A stretch of 64,000 nt of DNA from Paenibacillus sp. PL91 (GCF_012935325.2 NZ_JABBYG020000011.1:62001-126000), one strand, 5' to 3'; shown: positions 50,406 to 60,082, counted from the first letter of the stretch. Notes: generated by a model not told the origin, from the letters alone. Made by a program: numbers and translations.

Positions 50406-51737
50406 ATGAAAACGCGTAAAAAAGTACTAGCCTCGCTGTTGATTTCCATTTTAACGATCAGTATGTTAGCTGGGTGCGGCAGCAAGAACGAAGAAGGCGG
50501 AAGCAAGAACGAAGGAAGCGGCAACGGTGAGAAAAAAGTTACGCTTCGCATGATTGAAAGCTTAACAAGCCCAAAGAGAACAGCGCTGATCCAGGCGATG
50601 GTCACGAAATTCGAAGAGGCCAATCCCAACATTAAAGTGGAATTTATCTCGCCTCCATTCGATCAGGCGGACAACAAAATCAGAACGATGCTCGCATCCA
50701 ATGAACAGATTGACGTTCTGGAAGCACGGGATTTAAACGTTGCCGAGTTCGTGAATAACGGTTATCTCGAGCCGCTGAATACTTACGCCGACAAGTGGAG
50801 TGATTACGCTACGATAAGCGCCGTATCCAAGTCGGTCGGGTCAGTTGGCGATAAATTGTATTTCATTCCTAACGGCCTCTACCAAAGACAAATGTTCTAT
50901 CGTGCGGACTGGCTGAAAGAAGCGGGTCTAAATCCTCCGACAACATGGGATGAGTTGTATGAGGTTTCGAAGAAATTAACGGATCCAGCCCAAAATCGCT
51001 TCGGCTTCTCGTTCCGCGGCGGTGCAGGCTCCACGGGAACTACGGATGCAATGATTCTCGCCTTCAATGGCGATAAGGTGAATCTGGAAGATTCCATGTT
51101 TACGAAAGACGGGGCGACGATCTATTCTACGCCCGAGGCGAAAGCAGCTATGGAGCTCTACCTGAAGCTCTACAAAGAAGGATCACCTCCTGACTCCATC
51201 AACTGGGGCTTCCAGGAGCAAGTACAGGCATTCACATCAGGCGTAACGGGTATTCTGCTTCAGGATCCAGACGTTATCCAATCCTTGCAGGAGAAAATGA
51301 CCGAAGGAACTTGGGCAACTGCACCACTTGTAACCGGTCCGACAGGAAAAGCGCTGTTCGCAGCAGGCGGAGCTGGATGGGGAATCGGAGCCAAATCCGA
51401 GTATAAGGAAGAGGCATGGAAGCTGATTGAATTCCTTTCAAGCCCTGAAGCGAACACATCGTTCTCCAAGGACTACGGATTAATTCCGATTCATGCAAGC
51501 GCTACAGAAGACGAGTTTTTCAAAACAGGCCCATACAAAACATTAATTGACATGACCAACAAACCAGATACGTTTGTAAACTTCAAGCCGGCATTCCAAT
51601 ATCCGGGCAACGCGCAATGGGGTCAAGTCGCGATGGAGTCTGGACAATCGCTTCTGCTTGGCAACACCAATGTTGACGAAACGCTTAAGAAGTGGGATCA
51701 ATACTGGGCAGATGAGAAATCAAAGTTAAACAAATAA
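50406..51737 (+). CDS. Sugar-binding lipoprotein of a CUT1-type ABC transporter
   Basis: A 443-residue family-1 binding protein with lipobox MLAGCGS. Typical motifs include NGLYQRQMFYRADWLKEAGL and FLSSPEANTSFSKDYGLIPI. AAAGGGGG precedes the ATG. Expression should be controlled by CcpA (cre in the promoter) and by the FadR-type regulator upstream. A stable hairpin follows it before the permease genes. The ligand is unknown; the PLP lyase at the operon end hints at an amino- or thio-substituted compound. Confidence 0.9.
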   Translation: MKTRKKVLASLLISILTISMLAGCGSKNEEGGSKNEGSGNGEKKVTLRMIESLTSPKRTALIQAMVTKFEEANPNIKVEFISPPFDQADNKIRTMLASNEQIDVLEARDLNVAEFVNNGYLEPLNTYADKWSDYATISAVSKSVGSVGDKLYFIPNGLYQRQMFYRADWLKEAGLNPPTTWDELYEVSKKLTDPAQNRFGFSFRGGAGSTGTTDAMILAFNGDKVNLEDSMFTKDGATIYSTPEAKAAMELYLKLYKEGSPPDSINWGFQEQVQAFTSGVTGILLQDPDVIQSLQEKMTEGTWATAPLVTGPTGKALFAAGGAGWGIGAKSEYKEEAWKLIEFLSSPEANTSFSKDYGLIPIHASATEDEFFKTGPYKTLIDMTNKPDTFVNFKPAFQYPGNAQWGQVAMESGQSLLLGNTNVDETLKKWDQYWADEKSKLNK

Positions 51738-51751
51738 CGGTTTGAAGTCAT

Positions 51752-51780
51752 GATGGGCGGCACAATTGTTGCCGCCCATC
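51752..51780 (+). other. Intercistronic hairpin between lipoprotein and permease
   Basis: GATGGGCGGC and GCCGCCCATC form a perfect 10-bp stem with an ACAATTGTT loop and no U-tract. It is placed like the hairpin at 27854-27881 and probably stabilises the binding-protein transcript. Confidence 0.7.
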
Positions 51781-51809
51781 AAACTTTATCAACCAAAGGC
51801 GGTGCGGAA

Positions 51810-52691
51810 ATGAAAAAACAAAGAGCTTTTATTCTATCTGGGTTGATTCCCGCTTTGCTGCTCGTGCTGGCATTCACCTACTACCCCTTCCTTAAAGGGA
51901 TCGTTATGGCTTTCCAAGAGTATAAGCTGTTCGACTTGCGAAATGTCCACTTTATCGGGCTAGACAACTTTAAAAATGCTTTTAAGGACCCGAAGTTTTT
52001 AATGGCTTTGGAGAATAGCGCCTACTGGGTGTTCTTCTCGCTCATTTTTCAATTTTTATTCGGATTTACGCTTGCGCTTCTGCTGAAGAAACCGTTCAGA
52101 GGGCGGGGCATTTACCAAGGCTTCGTATTCTATTCCTGGGCGTTGTCCGGCTTCCTGATTGGGATGATCTGGAAGTGGATGTTCAACTCCCAAATCGGCG
52201 TTATCAACGACATCCTTCTCCACTTAGGCATTATCCATGAGAGAATAGGATTTCTGTCGGACCCGAAATGGGCGATGATATCCGTCATTATCGCCAACGT
52301 ATGGTATGGCATAGCTTTCTTCGCCATCATGCTTTTGGCTGCCTTGCAATCCGTGCCTTCCGAGCTTTATGAAGCGGCGGTTATGGACGGAGCGAACAGC
52401 TTCCGCAAGCTGTGGAACGTTACGCTTCCTTATATTTTTCCGACGATCATCGCGACTACGCTGCTAAGGGCGATTTGGATATTCAACGATCCGACGATTA
52501 TATACGGATTGACGAACGGTGGACCTGCTGGCAGCACGCATATTCTATCTTCCTTGATGCTGGATAAAATCATTTATGCCGGAGATTACGGAGCTGCTTC
52601 TGCCATTGGCATCATTATGATCGTTGTTCTGCTGCTCTATACGATCTTTTTCCTATCAGTCACCAAGGCGGAGAAAGCGGGGGATTTCTGA
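51810..52691 (+). CDS. Sugar ABC transporter permease (MalF type)
   Basis: A 293-residue permease with six membrane segments. The EAA loop is EAAVMDGANSFRKLWNVTLP, and LTNGGPAGSTHILSS is the family loop. AGGCGGTG is upstream of the ATG at 51810; the ATG at 51750 lies inside the hairpin region and is rejected. Its TGA overlaps the next ATG (ATGA-type coupling). Confidence 0.9.
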   Translation: MKKQRAFILSGLIPALLLVLAFTYYPFLKGIVMAFQEYKLFDLRNVHFIGLDNFKNAFKDPKFLMALENSAYWVFFSLIFQFLFGFTLALLLKKPFRGRGIYQGFVFYSWALSGFLIGMIWKWMFNSQIGVINDILLHLGIIHERIGFLSDPKWAMISVIIANVWYGIAFFAIMLLAALQSVPSELYEAAVMDGANSFRKLWNVTLPYIFPTIIATTLLRAIWIFNDPTIIYGLTNGGPAGSTHILSSLMLDKIIYAGDYGAASAIGIIMIVVLLLYTIFFLSVTKAEKAGDF

Positions 52692-53518
52692 TGAAGCTGC
52701 GACTACTGGGACTGTCCAAAATCATTTATTTGGCCATCTACTTGCTAATCATGGTTTTTCCGTTGTATTGGATTATCATTACATCGCTTAAGCCGCAAAA
52801 GGATATTTTCTCGTTCCCGCTGAAATATTGGCCTGAACGGTTTACGCTGGACAATTACATTCATATTTTCAAAATTTCTAAGTTCCATATTTACATCGGC
52901 AACAGCTTGCTAGTGGCAATCACTTCGGCGATTATCGTGATCGTTATCGCTGTCTTAAGCGCCTATGTGCTTGCACGCTTTAAATTTCGGGGACATCGGC
53001 AAATTATGCTCGCCTTTTTTGCTACACAAATGCTGCCCGGATTTGTAGCGCTTGCTCCGCTTTACCTCATGATGAGCAACATGGGCTTGATCAATAACCG
53101 GATTTCACTCGTACTTATGTATACCGTTGGCCTTATCCCATTCACGACCATCATGCTCCGCGGATTTTTCGAGCGCATCCCGTCAAGCTTGGAAGAAGCG
53201 GCGATGATCGATGGATGCTCAAGATGGACGGCACTTGTGAGGATCATCATTCCGGTCATGCTGCCGGGGATCGCTTCGACATTTATTTTTGCCTTCGTTC
53301 AAAACTGGAATGAGCTGTTTCTCGCGGTCATGTTCATCGACAACGATGCGCTCAAGACGCTGCCGGTAGCGATGAATTCATTCATACTGAAATTTGACGT
53401 GGATTGGGGCGCGATGTCGGCTGGAGCGGTGCTATCGATCATTCCGACTATTTTATTATTTGCTTTCGCCCAAAGATTCATTGTAGAAGGCTTGACGCAA
53501 GGAGCGGAAAAAGGATGA
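52691..53518 (+). CDS. Sugar ABC transporter permease (MalG type)
   Basis: A 275-residue permease with six membrane segments. The EAA loop is EAAMIDGCSRWTALVRIIIP and it ends RFIVEGLTQGAEKG. It starts on the last base of the previous stop and its own stop overlaps the ATG of the PLP enzyme by three bases, so translation of all three is coupled. No ATPase gene is linked. Confidence 0.9.
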   Translation: MKLRLLGLSKIIYLAIYLLIMVFPLYWIIITSLKPQKDIFSFPLKYWPERFTLDNYIHIFKISKFHIYIGNSLLVAITSAIIVIVIAVLSAYVLARFKFRGHRQIMLAFFATQMLPGFVALAPLYLMMSNMGLINNRISLVLMYTVGLIPFTTIMLRGFFERIPSSLEEAAMIDGCSRWTALVRIIIPVMLPGIASTFIFAFVQNWNELFLAVMFIDNDALKTLPVAMNSFILKFDVDWGAMSAGAVLSIIPTILLFAFAQRFIVEGLTQGAEKG

Positions 53519-54678
53519 GCAAACTAAAGAAACAGTTTACCAAGTCAGCTTATGATCCGCTAGATGACAGACATCATGGTGCGATTCATGTACCGATTTA
53601 TCAGAACAGTCTGTTTGCCTTTACAAGCTACGATCAGTTCGATGAAGCGATGAAAGCGCAGCTAGACCATCATATTTACTCACGCGGGAACAACCCTACC
53701 GTTCAATATTTGGAGATGAAGCTGGCGGATTTGGAAGAAGTCGAGTCCGCCAAATGCTTTGCCTCGGGAATGGCTGCCATTTCCTCAGCCATTATGTCCG
53801 TCGTCTCGCAAGGCGACCATATCATCTGTGTTAATCAGGCCTACGGCCCGACACGGGAATTTCTAGGCTCGTATTTGACCCGGTTTGGCGTGGAAACTTC
53901 GTTTATCGACGGCAGCTCAATCGAACAATGGCGCAGTGCCGTGCGCCCCAATACGAAGCTGTTGTATTTGGAAAGTCCGACAACGATGTATTTTGAATTG
54001 CAAAATTTAAAGCAAGTCGCGGAGCTGGCTCGAAGCATAGGAGCCGTAACTATCATTGACAATACATGGGCGACACCTTGCTTTCAAAACCCGACTACGC
54101 TGGGAATTGATCTAGTGGTGCATTCCATAACCAAATATATCGGCGGGCACAGCGATTGTATCGGCGGTGTCGTACTGGGCTCGAAGGAGCTTGTGGGCCG
54201 GATCAGGAACAACGAATATATGCTGCTTGGCGGCATTATGACTCCGCAAACGGCGGCACTCGTATCCAAAGGCCTTCGGACGCTTCCGCTGCGCATGCAA
54301 AGGCATGAGCAGAGCGGGCTATATGTGGCGCAGCAGCTTGTTAAACAAAGCTTCGTCACCCGCGTCAACCATCCGGGTTTGCCTTCCCATCCGCAGTATG
54401 AGCTCGGGCGGCAACAAATGTCGGGTTACGGCAGCTTGTTTTCCTTCCTTTCTCATGAGTCTCCTGAACGAATGAAGGAATGGGCAAGCCTGTTGAAGTA
54501 TTTCAAGATTGGCGTCAGCTGGGGCGGATTCGAAAGTTTGGTAACCGTCAATCGCCCTGTGAAAGATGAACTTACAGGTGTCGAGCCGGACACTGTCGTT
54601 AGACTGTATGTCGGCATGGAAGATCCGGAAGATCTGGTTGAAGACATCGAACAGGCATGGGGGCAGGTAACGAAGTAA
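53515..54678 (+). CDS. Cys/Met-metabolism-type PLP lyase coupled to a sugar transporter
   Basis: A 387-residue fold-type I PLP enzyme of the cystathionine beta/gamma-lyase family. Lys207 in VHSITKYIGGHSD forms the internal aldimine; YSRGNNPTVQYLEMKLADLE and FASGMAAISS are family-typical, as is the IDNTWATP strand. The reaction could be beta- or gamma-elimination or replacement on a sulfur amino acid. The ATG at 53515 overlaps the permease stop, and GGAGCGGAAAAAGG precedes it. Linkage to a carbohydrate-type importer and FadR regulator is unusual and suggests that the imported ligand carries an amino-acid or thio group. Confidence 0.85.
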   Translation: MSKLKKQFTKSAYDPLDDRHHGAIHVPIYQNSLFAFTSYDQFDEAMKAQLDHHIYSRGNNPTVQYLEMKLADLEEVESAKCFASGMAAISSAIMSVVSQGDHIICVNQAYGPTREFLGSYLTRFGVETSFIDGSSIEQWRSAVRPNTKLLYLESPTTMYFELQNLKQVAELARSIGAVTIIDNTWATPCFQNPTTLGIDLVVHSITKYIGGHSDCIGGVVLGSKELVGRIRNNEYMLLGGIMTPQTAALVSKGLRTLPLRMQRHEQSGLYVAQQLVKQSFVTRVNHPGLPSHPQYELGRQQMSGYGSLFSFLSHESPERMKEWASLLKYFKIGVSWGGFESLVTVNRPVKDELTGVEPDTVVRLYVGMEDPEDLVEDIEQAWGQVTK

Positions 54679-54718
54679 GTAACAACCTTAAGTAATAGTG
54701 GAACAGGCATACGAAGCG

Positions 54719-54763
54719 GCGGCTTATCCTCGGTCATGACCTTGGATAAGCCGCTCTTTTTTT
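54719..54763 (+). terminator. Terminator of the third transporter operon
   Basis: GCGGCTTATCC and GGATAAGCCGC form a perfect 11-bp stem, followed by a run of eight T. Confidence 0.9.
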
Positions 54764-54798
54764 CGGGAAAATTAATCATCATGCAGCCGAATGCTTAT

Positions 54799-56943
54799 TC
54801 AATCAGGCTTGAATAGAGGGAGCGTTAAGGAGAATATACTGCCTTGTCCGTGCTCGCTGTTCGGCATGACGGTCAGCTGGCCGCCATGGATGTCGGTAAT
54901 TTCCTTCGCAATCGATAAGCCGAGTCCGCTTCCGGGTATGCCGCTGTTTCTTGATTTATCCACGCGGTAGAACGAGTTGAACACATAGGGCAGCGCATCC
55001 TCCGGTATGCCTGCTCCGTTGTCGATGACGCGGAAGGCTGCGCTGTGATCAGCGAGCTCGATAGTAAAGGCAATCGGGCTGCCTGCCTCTGAATACTTCA
55101 TGGCATTGTCCAGCAAGTTGTCGATAACTCGTCTGATGAGGTGGGGATCAACGCGTAAGCGGCCGCCAGGCGTTAGCTGCCTTGTATGGAAGGGGCGGCG
55201 CTCCAGCTTCATATAAGCGGTCCATTTGGTAACCATGTCATTGAAGAAGGCATCTGCTTCGACAACGATAAACTTGGCTTCCAGCTGCCGGGTTTCGAGC
55301 AAGCTCAGCTCGTTTAAATTGCGAACGAATTGATTGATCGTCTGGATATCCTCGTATATTCTGCGCAAATAGATGCCCGTATCTTCCCCGCCGATCGTGC
55401 CATCGTTAATCGCTTCAATGTAGCCGCGAATCAAGGTGATCGGCGTTTTCAAATCATGCGATATGTTCATGAACAGCTCCTTGCGCCAATGCTCGAGTCG
55501 CAGAAGCTCATCCACGCGCGCTTCCAGCTCGTTATTCATATCCCGCAGCTCTTCCGTGCGCAGCTCAACTTTATGCTCTAGCTGCTGATTATGCTCCGAC
55601 TGCTGCTCCATAAGCTCGCGGATTTTGTGTGACATGCGGTTAAAGGAGCGAAGCAATTGGTTGAATTCGAGTGTCCGTGTGTCGTCGAGAGAAGAGGTGA
55701 ACTGGCCCTCGCCCATCTCGGCAAAAGCGGTCGCGAGCAGATTGACGGGCCTTGAAACCTTGGAGCGCAAATAGAACGAGAGTATGACGCATAAGCTGAC
55801 GGCGACTAAGCCAAGCAGGGACAGCTGGACGATGAGCTGGTCGCCTGTCTGGGCTGAGAGCTGATCCGTTGCCAGATGAATCGACTCAAGGAGCTTATGC
55901 TCCGGAATGATATAGCCGAGTATCCAATCGGTTGATGGGATGGCTCGGCTGAATACGACTTTCTGCTGGCCGCCAAGCTGCATGCTGCGGAAGCTGTTTA
56001 CCGTATCTTTGCTGAAGAGGGCGGCCAAATCGAGCTGACCGATCTCACTCGCACCATGCTGCTGGGCAGCGATGAGCTCATGATCGGTGTCCAGCAGCAG
56101 CGCAATGCCGTCCTCGTCGCCAAACCTCGTATCCAGCACATTGTTTACGAAGCGCTCGATCGTCACGTCCGCTGCCACGACCCCTTTCAAGACCCGGTTC
56201 TCATCGTAGACAGGCGTCGTTGCGGTGAACATCCAGCCTCTTGGCGTAATATCGAGGTAGGGCTTCGTCCACGCGACCTGATTGTGATTTGGCCGGACGT
56301 TGAGGGCGTCGGAATAAAATTTGTAGGAGGTCAGCATATGGATAGGCCTCGATGTCTCATCCTCGAGTTGACCCGTATACTCCGGATAATAGAAGGAGCC
56401 GGATTTTGGATGGATGTAATACATCGATACGATATTTTGCTTCCGCGACGATTCGGACTTGAACAGCGGAAACAAAGCTTTGCTGCGCGCTAAATCATAA
56501 GCCTGTTCGGCCGATGGATAGCGGAGAGGATTATCCGTGCGAATTGAAATAACGCCCATGCCGTCGGCATGCTTCTCGGTAAATCGCTTTTTCTCCGAAT
56601 CGTATAAGAAGGTGATCGGCTGCACGGCTGTTTGATTTTCGATGGAAAAAATGGATTCGGCAAGCGCCTTGGACAACAGGACCGCATCCTCAACCAAGCG
56701 GAGCTCGGTATCGATGGCGCGAACCTGCTCCTCGATGTTGGCCTCGTACATGCTTATGTAATTTTTTTCGATCAATGCGGTATTCAGAGTGCTAAAGCGA
56801 TGAAGCTGGGAGGTTACCGTCTGTAAGGCGAATGCAGTTAATAGCAATAGCGGGATGAGAGATACGGTCAGCATAGCCGCAAGCATCTGGAAGGCGAAGG
56901 TGCGCGGCCGAAGGAGAGCCTTAATGCTCTTTAATCGGTTCAT
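54799..56943 (-). CDS. Two-component sensor histidine kinase with extracellular Cache-type domain
   Basis: A 714-residue membrane kinase. A first helix (about 15-38) precedes a long extracellular part (about 40-345) of dCache type (GWMFTATTPVYDENRVLKGV then ADVTIERF). A second helix, HAMP and a coiled coil follow. HisKA has His496 in FMNISHDLKTPITLIRG; the ATPase has NLLDNAMKYS, VIDNGAGIPE and GSGLGLSIAKE. The open frame continues upstream through the regulator gene, but the ATG at 56943, 23 nt inside the response regulator's end, gives a normal N-terminus. It is a classical OmpR-partner kinase, not YesM type. The signal is unknown. Confidence 0.85.
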   Translation of the reverse strand: MNRLKSIKALLRPRTFAFQMLAAMLTVSLIPLLLLTAFALQTVTSQLHRFSTLNTALIEKNYISMYEANIEEQVRAIDTELRLVEDAVLLSKALAESIFSIENQTAVQPITFLYDSEKKRFTEKHADGMGVISIRTDNPLRYPSAEQAYDLARSKALFPLFKSESSRKQNIVSMYYIHPKSGSFYYPEYTGQLEDETSRPIHMLTSYKFYSDALNVRPNHNQVAWTKPYLDITPRGWMFTATTPVYDENRVLKGVVAADVTIERFVNNVLDTRFGDEDGIALLLDTDHELIAAQQHGASEIGQLDLAALFSKDTVNSFRSMQLGGQQKVVFSRAIPSTDWILGYIIPEHKLLESIHLATDQLSAQTGDQLIVQLSLLGLVAVSLCVILSFYLRSKVSRPVNLLATAFAEMGEGQFTSSLDDTRTLEFNQLLRSFNRMSHKIRELMEQQSEHNQQLEHKVELRTEELRDMNNELEARVDELLRLEHWRKELFMNISHDLKTPITLIRGYIEAINDGTIGGEDTGIYLRRIYEDIQTINQFVRNLNELSLLETRQLEAKFIVVEADAFFNDMVTKWTAYMKLERRPFHTRQLTPGGRLRVDPHLIRRVIDNLLDNAMKYSEAGSPIAFTIELADHSAAFRVIDNGAGIPEDALPYVFNSFYRVDKSRNSGIPGSGLGLSIAKEITDIHGGQLTVMPNSEHGQGSIFSLTLPLFKPD

Positions 56944-57637
56944 CGAATTTATATCCAATGCCGCGTATCGTAATGATGCGCGATGGCGAAGACGGATTGC
57001 GCTCAATTTTTTTGCGCAAATGCCCGATATGCACTTGCAGGGTTTTGGTGTCGAGGCTGCAGTCGTACCCCCAAATATGACTGAGGAGGCGTTCCGCCGG
57101 CAGCACTTGCCGCGCGTTTTGCATGAGGTAGGCCAGCAATTGAAATTCCTTGGCGGACAGCTCGATTCGTTTGCCGTCAACGTATGCCTCATGCGCATCG
57201 ATGCGCAGCTGAACATGTTCGGACGTTATCACCGCAGAGGGGATCGCTTCGGATTGCCGATTGCTGACGATCCGGTTGCGGCGCAGCTGTGCCTTAATGC
57301 GGGCGACCAGCTCCACAGGGCTGAAGGGCTTGCTGACGTAATCATCTGCACCGACGCTCAGTCCGACGACCTTGTCGATTTCGGTATCCTTGCAGCTAAG
57401 AAACAGGATAGGAACATCCGTCTTTTGCCGCAGCCTTGCGCAAAGCTCATAGCCTTCCATATCGGGAAGCAGAACATCAAGCACGATAAGCGAAGGCTGC
57501 TCGTTCTCGGCAAGCTCAATGGCCTGCTTGCCGCTTGTTGCGCTCAAATGGCGAAAGCCATCCTTGGATAAATACATGCCTACGAGCTCGCCGATTCTAA
57601 CTTCATCATCAACCGTTAATATGAGTTCTCCTGGCAA
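56921..57637 (-). CDS. OmpR-family response regulator
   Basis: A 238-residue regulator. Asp54 in LIVLDVLLPDMEG is the phospho-acceptor; Asp10/Asp11 and Lys in DDYVSKPFSP complete the receiver pocket. The C-terminal winged helix reads LSAKEFQLLAYLMQNARQVL and ends TIRGIGYKFDEP. The start is TTG at 57637 with AGAGGTG 8 nt upstream. The downstream kinase gene overlaps it by 23 nt. The targets are not identifiable. Confidence 0.9.
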   Translation of the reverse strand: MPGELILTVDDEVRIGELVGMYLSKDGFRHLSATSGKQAIELAENEQPSLIVLDVLLPDMEGYELCARLRQKTDVPILFLSCKDTEIDKVVGLSVGADDYVSKPFSPVELVARIKAQLRRNRIVSNRQSEAIPSAVITSEHVQLRIDAHEAYVDGKRIELSAKEFQLLAYLMQNARQVLPAERLLSHIWGYDCSLDTKTLQVHIGHLRKKIERNPSSPSRIITIRGIGYKFDEPIKEH

Positions 57638-57758
57638 GTCGATTCACCTCTTCGCATGTGATATAAACGTTACCCTATCGTTTAAATATATACGTGCAGG
57701 TGAGTTTTACGCAATGTCTGTGTAAGGTTATATTACACAAAAGCGTTTCCATCAGCAC

Positions 57759-57792
57759 AAAAAAGCAGATCGGCTCAATTGAGCCGATCTGC
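57759..57792 (-). terminator. Terminator of the YvbH-type gene
   Basis: GCAGATCGGCTCAA and TTGAGCCGATCTGC form a perfect 14-bp palindromic stem; on the minus strand six T follow (complement of 57759-57764). Confidence 0.85.
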
Positions 57793-57821
57793 CGGGTGCT
57801 GCCGTCTTCAAGGCAGCGATA

Positions 57822-58436
57822 TTAATTGTTGATATAACGCTCGAAAATGGCGCCAAAATCTTTAATGCGATACTGCTTATGTGTATTTACTAGCCAGTTG
57901 AAGGCGGATTTGTTCAGACCGTCGAATTGCTCGACGACATTGAAGTCGCCTTTGTGGAAATGCTGCAGCGTAGTGGATGCGAGATCCATGCTGCGCCTTG
58001 CGTATTCTAGCGAGATTTCATTCTCGCGCGTAATTTCGGAAATTTTGATCAGCGCTTTATAAAGGTCCTTCAGCTCTTCGATATGCTTCTTGTTGACGTC
58101 GATAGAGAAGGGGACGGAGCCGATCGTGAACTTGATTTCAACGTCCAGATCGACGGTGCCTGCCGTTTCGAGCGCAACTTGAGAGATTTGGTTGGAGCTG
58201 TAAGAATAACGCTTTAGCGTGCGCTTCTTGCTTAGTGCGCTTGTACCATCCAAATGAATGAGTGCTAGATTCGTAAAACAATACTCGTCGGTTTTGGATT
58301 TGATGAGAAAATATATTTTCTCGTTATCCTCATGCATGACATAATCGTCAGAATCCGCTTTGCTGAAATCTGCAGGCTTAATAATGGCGCCAATGTCGCT
58401 TAATCCAAGCGCATCAGCAGCTAATTTACCAAACAT
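57822..58436 (-). CDS. YvbH-type PH-domain protein
   Basis: A 204-residue cytosolic protein. The N-terminal bacterial PH-like domain (about 1-125) starts MFGKLAADALGLSDIGAII and includes HEDNEKIYFLIKSKTDEYCF and LIHLDGTSALSKKRTLKRY. The C-terminal helical oligomerisation segment (about 130-204) is characteristic of YvbH. It is conserved in Bacilli with unknown function. It stands alone with its own terminator. Confidence 0.8.
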   Translation of the reverse strand: MFGKLAADALGLSDIGAIIKPADFSKADSDDYVMHEDNEKIYFLIKSKTDEYCFTNLALIHLDGTSALSKKRTLKRYSYSSNQISQVALETAGTVDLDVEIKFTIGSVPFSIDVNKKHIEELKDLYKALIKISEITRENEISLEYARRSMDLASTTLQHFHKGDFNVVEQFDGLNKSAFNWLVNTHKQYRIKDFGAIFERYINN

Positions 58437-58628
58437 CGTACCATTCCCTTCATAATCGCTTTGACTTATTACTTACACATTATATAATAGATTCCGGTGT
58501 TTATGACCATTCATTATAGGTTTTTTCCTAAGAGATGGATAAAATTAAAAAAAATTAACAAACTGAGGACATGACATGCGTGATCACGATGGAAGTCGAT
58601 AAGTAGTGAAGAACGGAGTGTTTTGCAT

Positions 58629-60068
58629 TTGAGCAAGAAACAGGAAGACACGAATACGCTGCGCAGGGGGCTGAAGGCCCGGCATATGACGATGATATCG
58701 CTCGGAGGGTCCATCGGTACGGGGCTGTTCCTTGCAAGCGGAGGCGCTATACATTCCGCTGGCCCTGGCGGCGCGGTGCTCGCTTATGCCCTGATTGGCA
58801 TTATGGTTTATTTTCTAATGACAAGCCTAGGTGAGATGGCTACCCACATGCCGGTATCAGGGACGTTCAGCACCTATGCAACAAGGTTTGTTGATCCTTC
58901 GCTTGGCTTTGCGCTAGGGTGGAACTATTGGTACAACTGGGCAATTACGATCGCAGCGGAGCTGTCGGCAGCAACGCTGATTATGAAATTTTGGTTTCCG
59001 GACAGTCCATCTATTTTATGGAGCGCCTTGTTTCTGCTGTTGATGCTTGGTCTCAACTTTCTGTCCGTCAAGAGCTACGGGGAGTCGGAGTATTGGTTTG
59101 CGATGATCAAAATTGTTACGGTCATCGTGTTCATCGCGATTGGTCTCATGATGGTGATCGGCATTTGGACCGAGCCTGCCGTTGGGTTTAGCAATCTGAC
59201 GGATAATCCCTTCCCGGCAGGCTTCCTAGCTACGCTAGGCGTGTTTATGGCAGCGGGCTTCTCGTTTCAAGGGACGGAGCTCATTGGCGTGACGGCTGGG
59301 GAGAGCGAGAATCCGCGCGAAAATATTCCGCGTGCGATCCGTTCGATTTTTTGGCGCATTCTTTTGTTCTACATTCTCGCGATCCTGCTGATTGGCTTGC
59401 TGATCCCTTATTCAAACGAGCAGCTGGCGAGCGGCGAAATTTCGACGAGTCCGTTTACGATTATTTTCGAGAAGGCCGGGCTTGCGGTTGCGGCTTCCAT
59501 AATGAATGCAGTCATCTTGACCTCGGTATTGTCGGCGGGCAATTCCGGCATGTACGCTTCCACGCGCATGCTTTGGGTGCTCGCGAAGGAGGGCAAGGCG
59601 CCTCGTTTCCTAGCTCGCCTTAATGCACGCGGCGTTCCGGTTGCATCACTGCTCGTGACTGGGGCGCTCGGCATGCTCGCCTTTCTTGCATCGTTCTTTG
59701 GCGATGGGGTTGTCTATGTGTGGCTGCTCAATGCATCAGGCATGTCGGGGTTCATCGTATGGCTAGGCATTGCCATTAGCCATTACCGATTCCGCAAAGC
59801 ATATGTAGCGCAGGGACGGGATTTGAAGGATCTCGCCTACCGTGCGAAATGGTTTCCCTTCGGCCCGATCCTGGCGATGCTGCTCTGCTTGGTCGTTATT
59901 GGCGGACAGTTTATCGGCGCCATTAATGACGGGGAAATCGATTGGGCTTATATGATTGCTTCCTATGTCGGTATCCCGCTGTTCCTCGCCATCTTTATCG
60001 GCCATAAGTGGAAGCATCGCACCCGCATGCTGACGCTGGCGGAATGCAAGCTAGACCCCGAGGAATAA
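58629..60068 (+). CDS. Amino acid permease (APC superfamily, LysP-like)
   Basis: A 479-residue, 12-helix secondary transporter of the AAT family. The substrate loop ISLGGSIGTGLFLASG in helix 1, the FQGTELIGVTAGESENP segment and PFTIIFEKAGLAVAASIMNA are typical of lysine/arginine-type permeases. A TTG start at 58629 has GGAGTG 8 nt upstream; a TTG at 58623 is too close to it. I looked for a lysine riboswitch upstream and saw none, and the specificity is not certain. Confidence 0.8.
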   Translation: MSKKQEDTNTLRRGLKARHMTMISLGGSIGTGLFLASGGAIHSAGPGGAVLAYALIGIMVYFLMTSLGEMATHMPVSGTFSTYATRFVDPSLGFALGWNYWYNWAITIAAELSAATLIMKFWFPDSPSILWSALFLLLMLGLNFLSVKSYGESEYWFAMIKIVTVIVFIAIGLMMVIGIWTEPAVGFSNLTDNPFPAGFLATLGVFMAAGFSFQGTELIGVTAGESENPRENIPRAIRSIFWRILLFYILAILLIGLLIPYSNEQLASGEISTSPFTIIFEKAGLAVAASIMNAVILTSVLSAGNSGMYASTRMLWVLAKEGKAPRFLARLNARGVPVASLLVTGALGMLAFLASFFGDGVVYVWLLNASGMSGFIVWLGIAISHYRFRKAYVAQGRDLKDLAYRAKWFPFGPILAMLLCLVVIGGQFIGAINDGEIDWAYMIASYVGIPLFLAIFIGHKWKHRTRMLTLAECKLDPEE

Positions 60069-60082
60069 GCGATAATAACATT

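Noticed and set aside
55330..57571. Plus-strand frames opposite the Cache kinase and OmpR regulator (for example 56855-57571)
   Set aside because: Shadows of the minus-strand two-component genes, which carry all catalytic motifs.
58437..58628. Lysine riboswitch before the LysP-like permease
   Set aside because: The 5' region is short and AT-rich and no conserved L-box segments or terminator were found.
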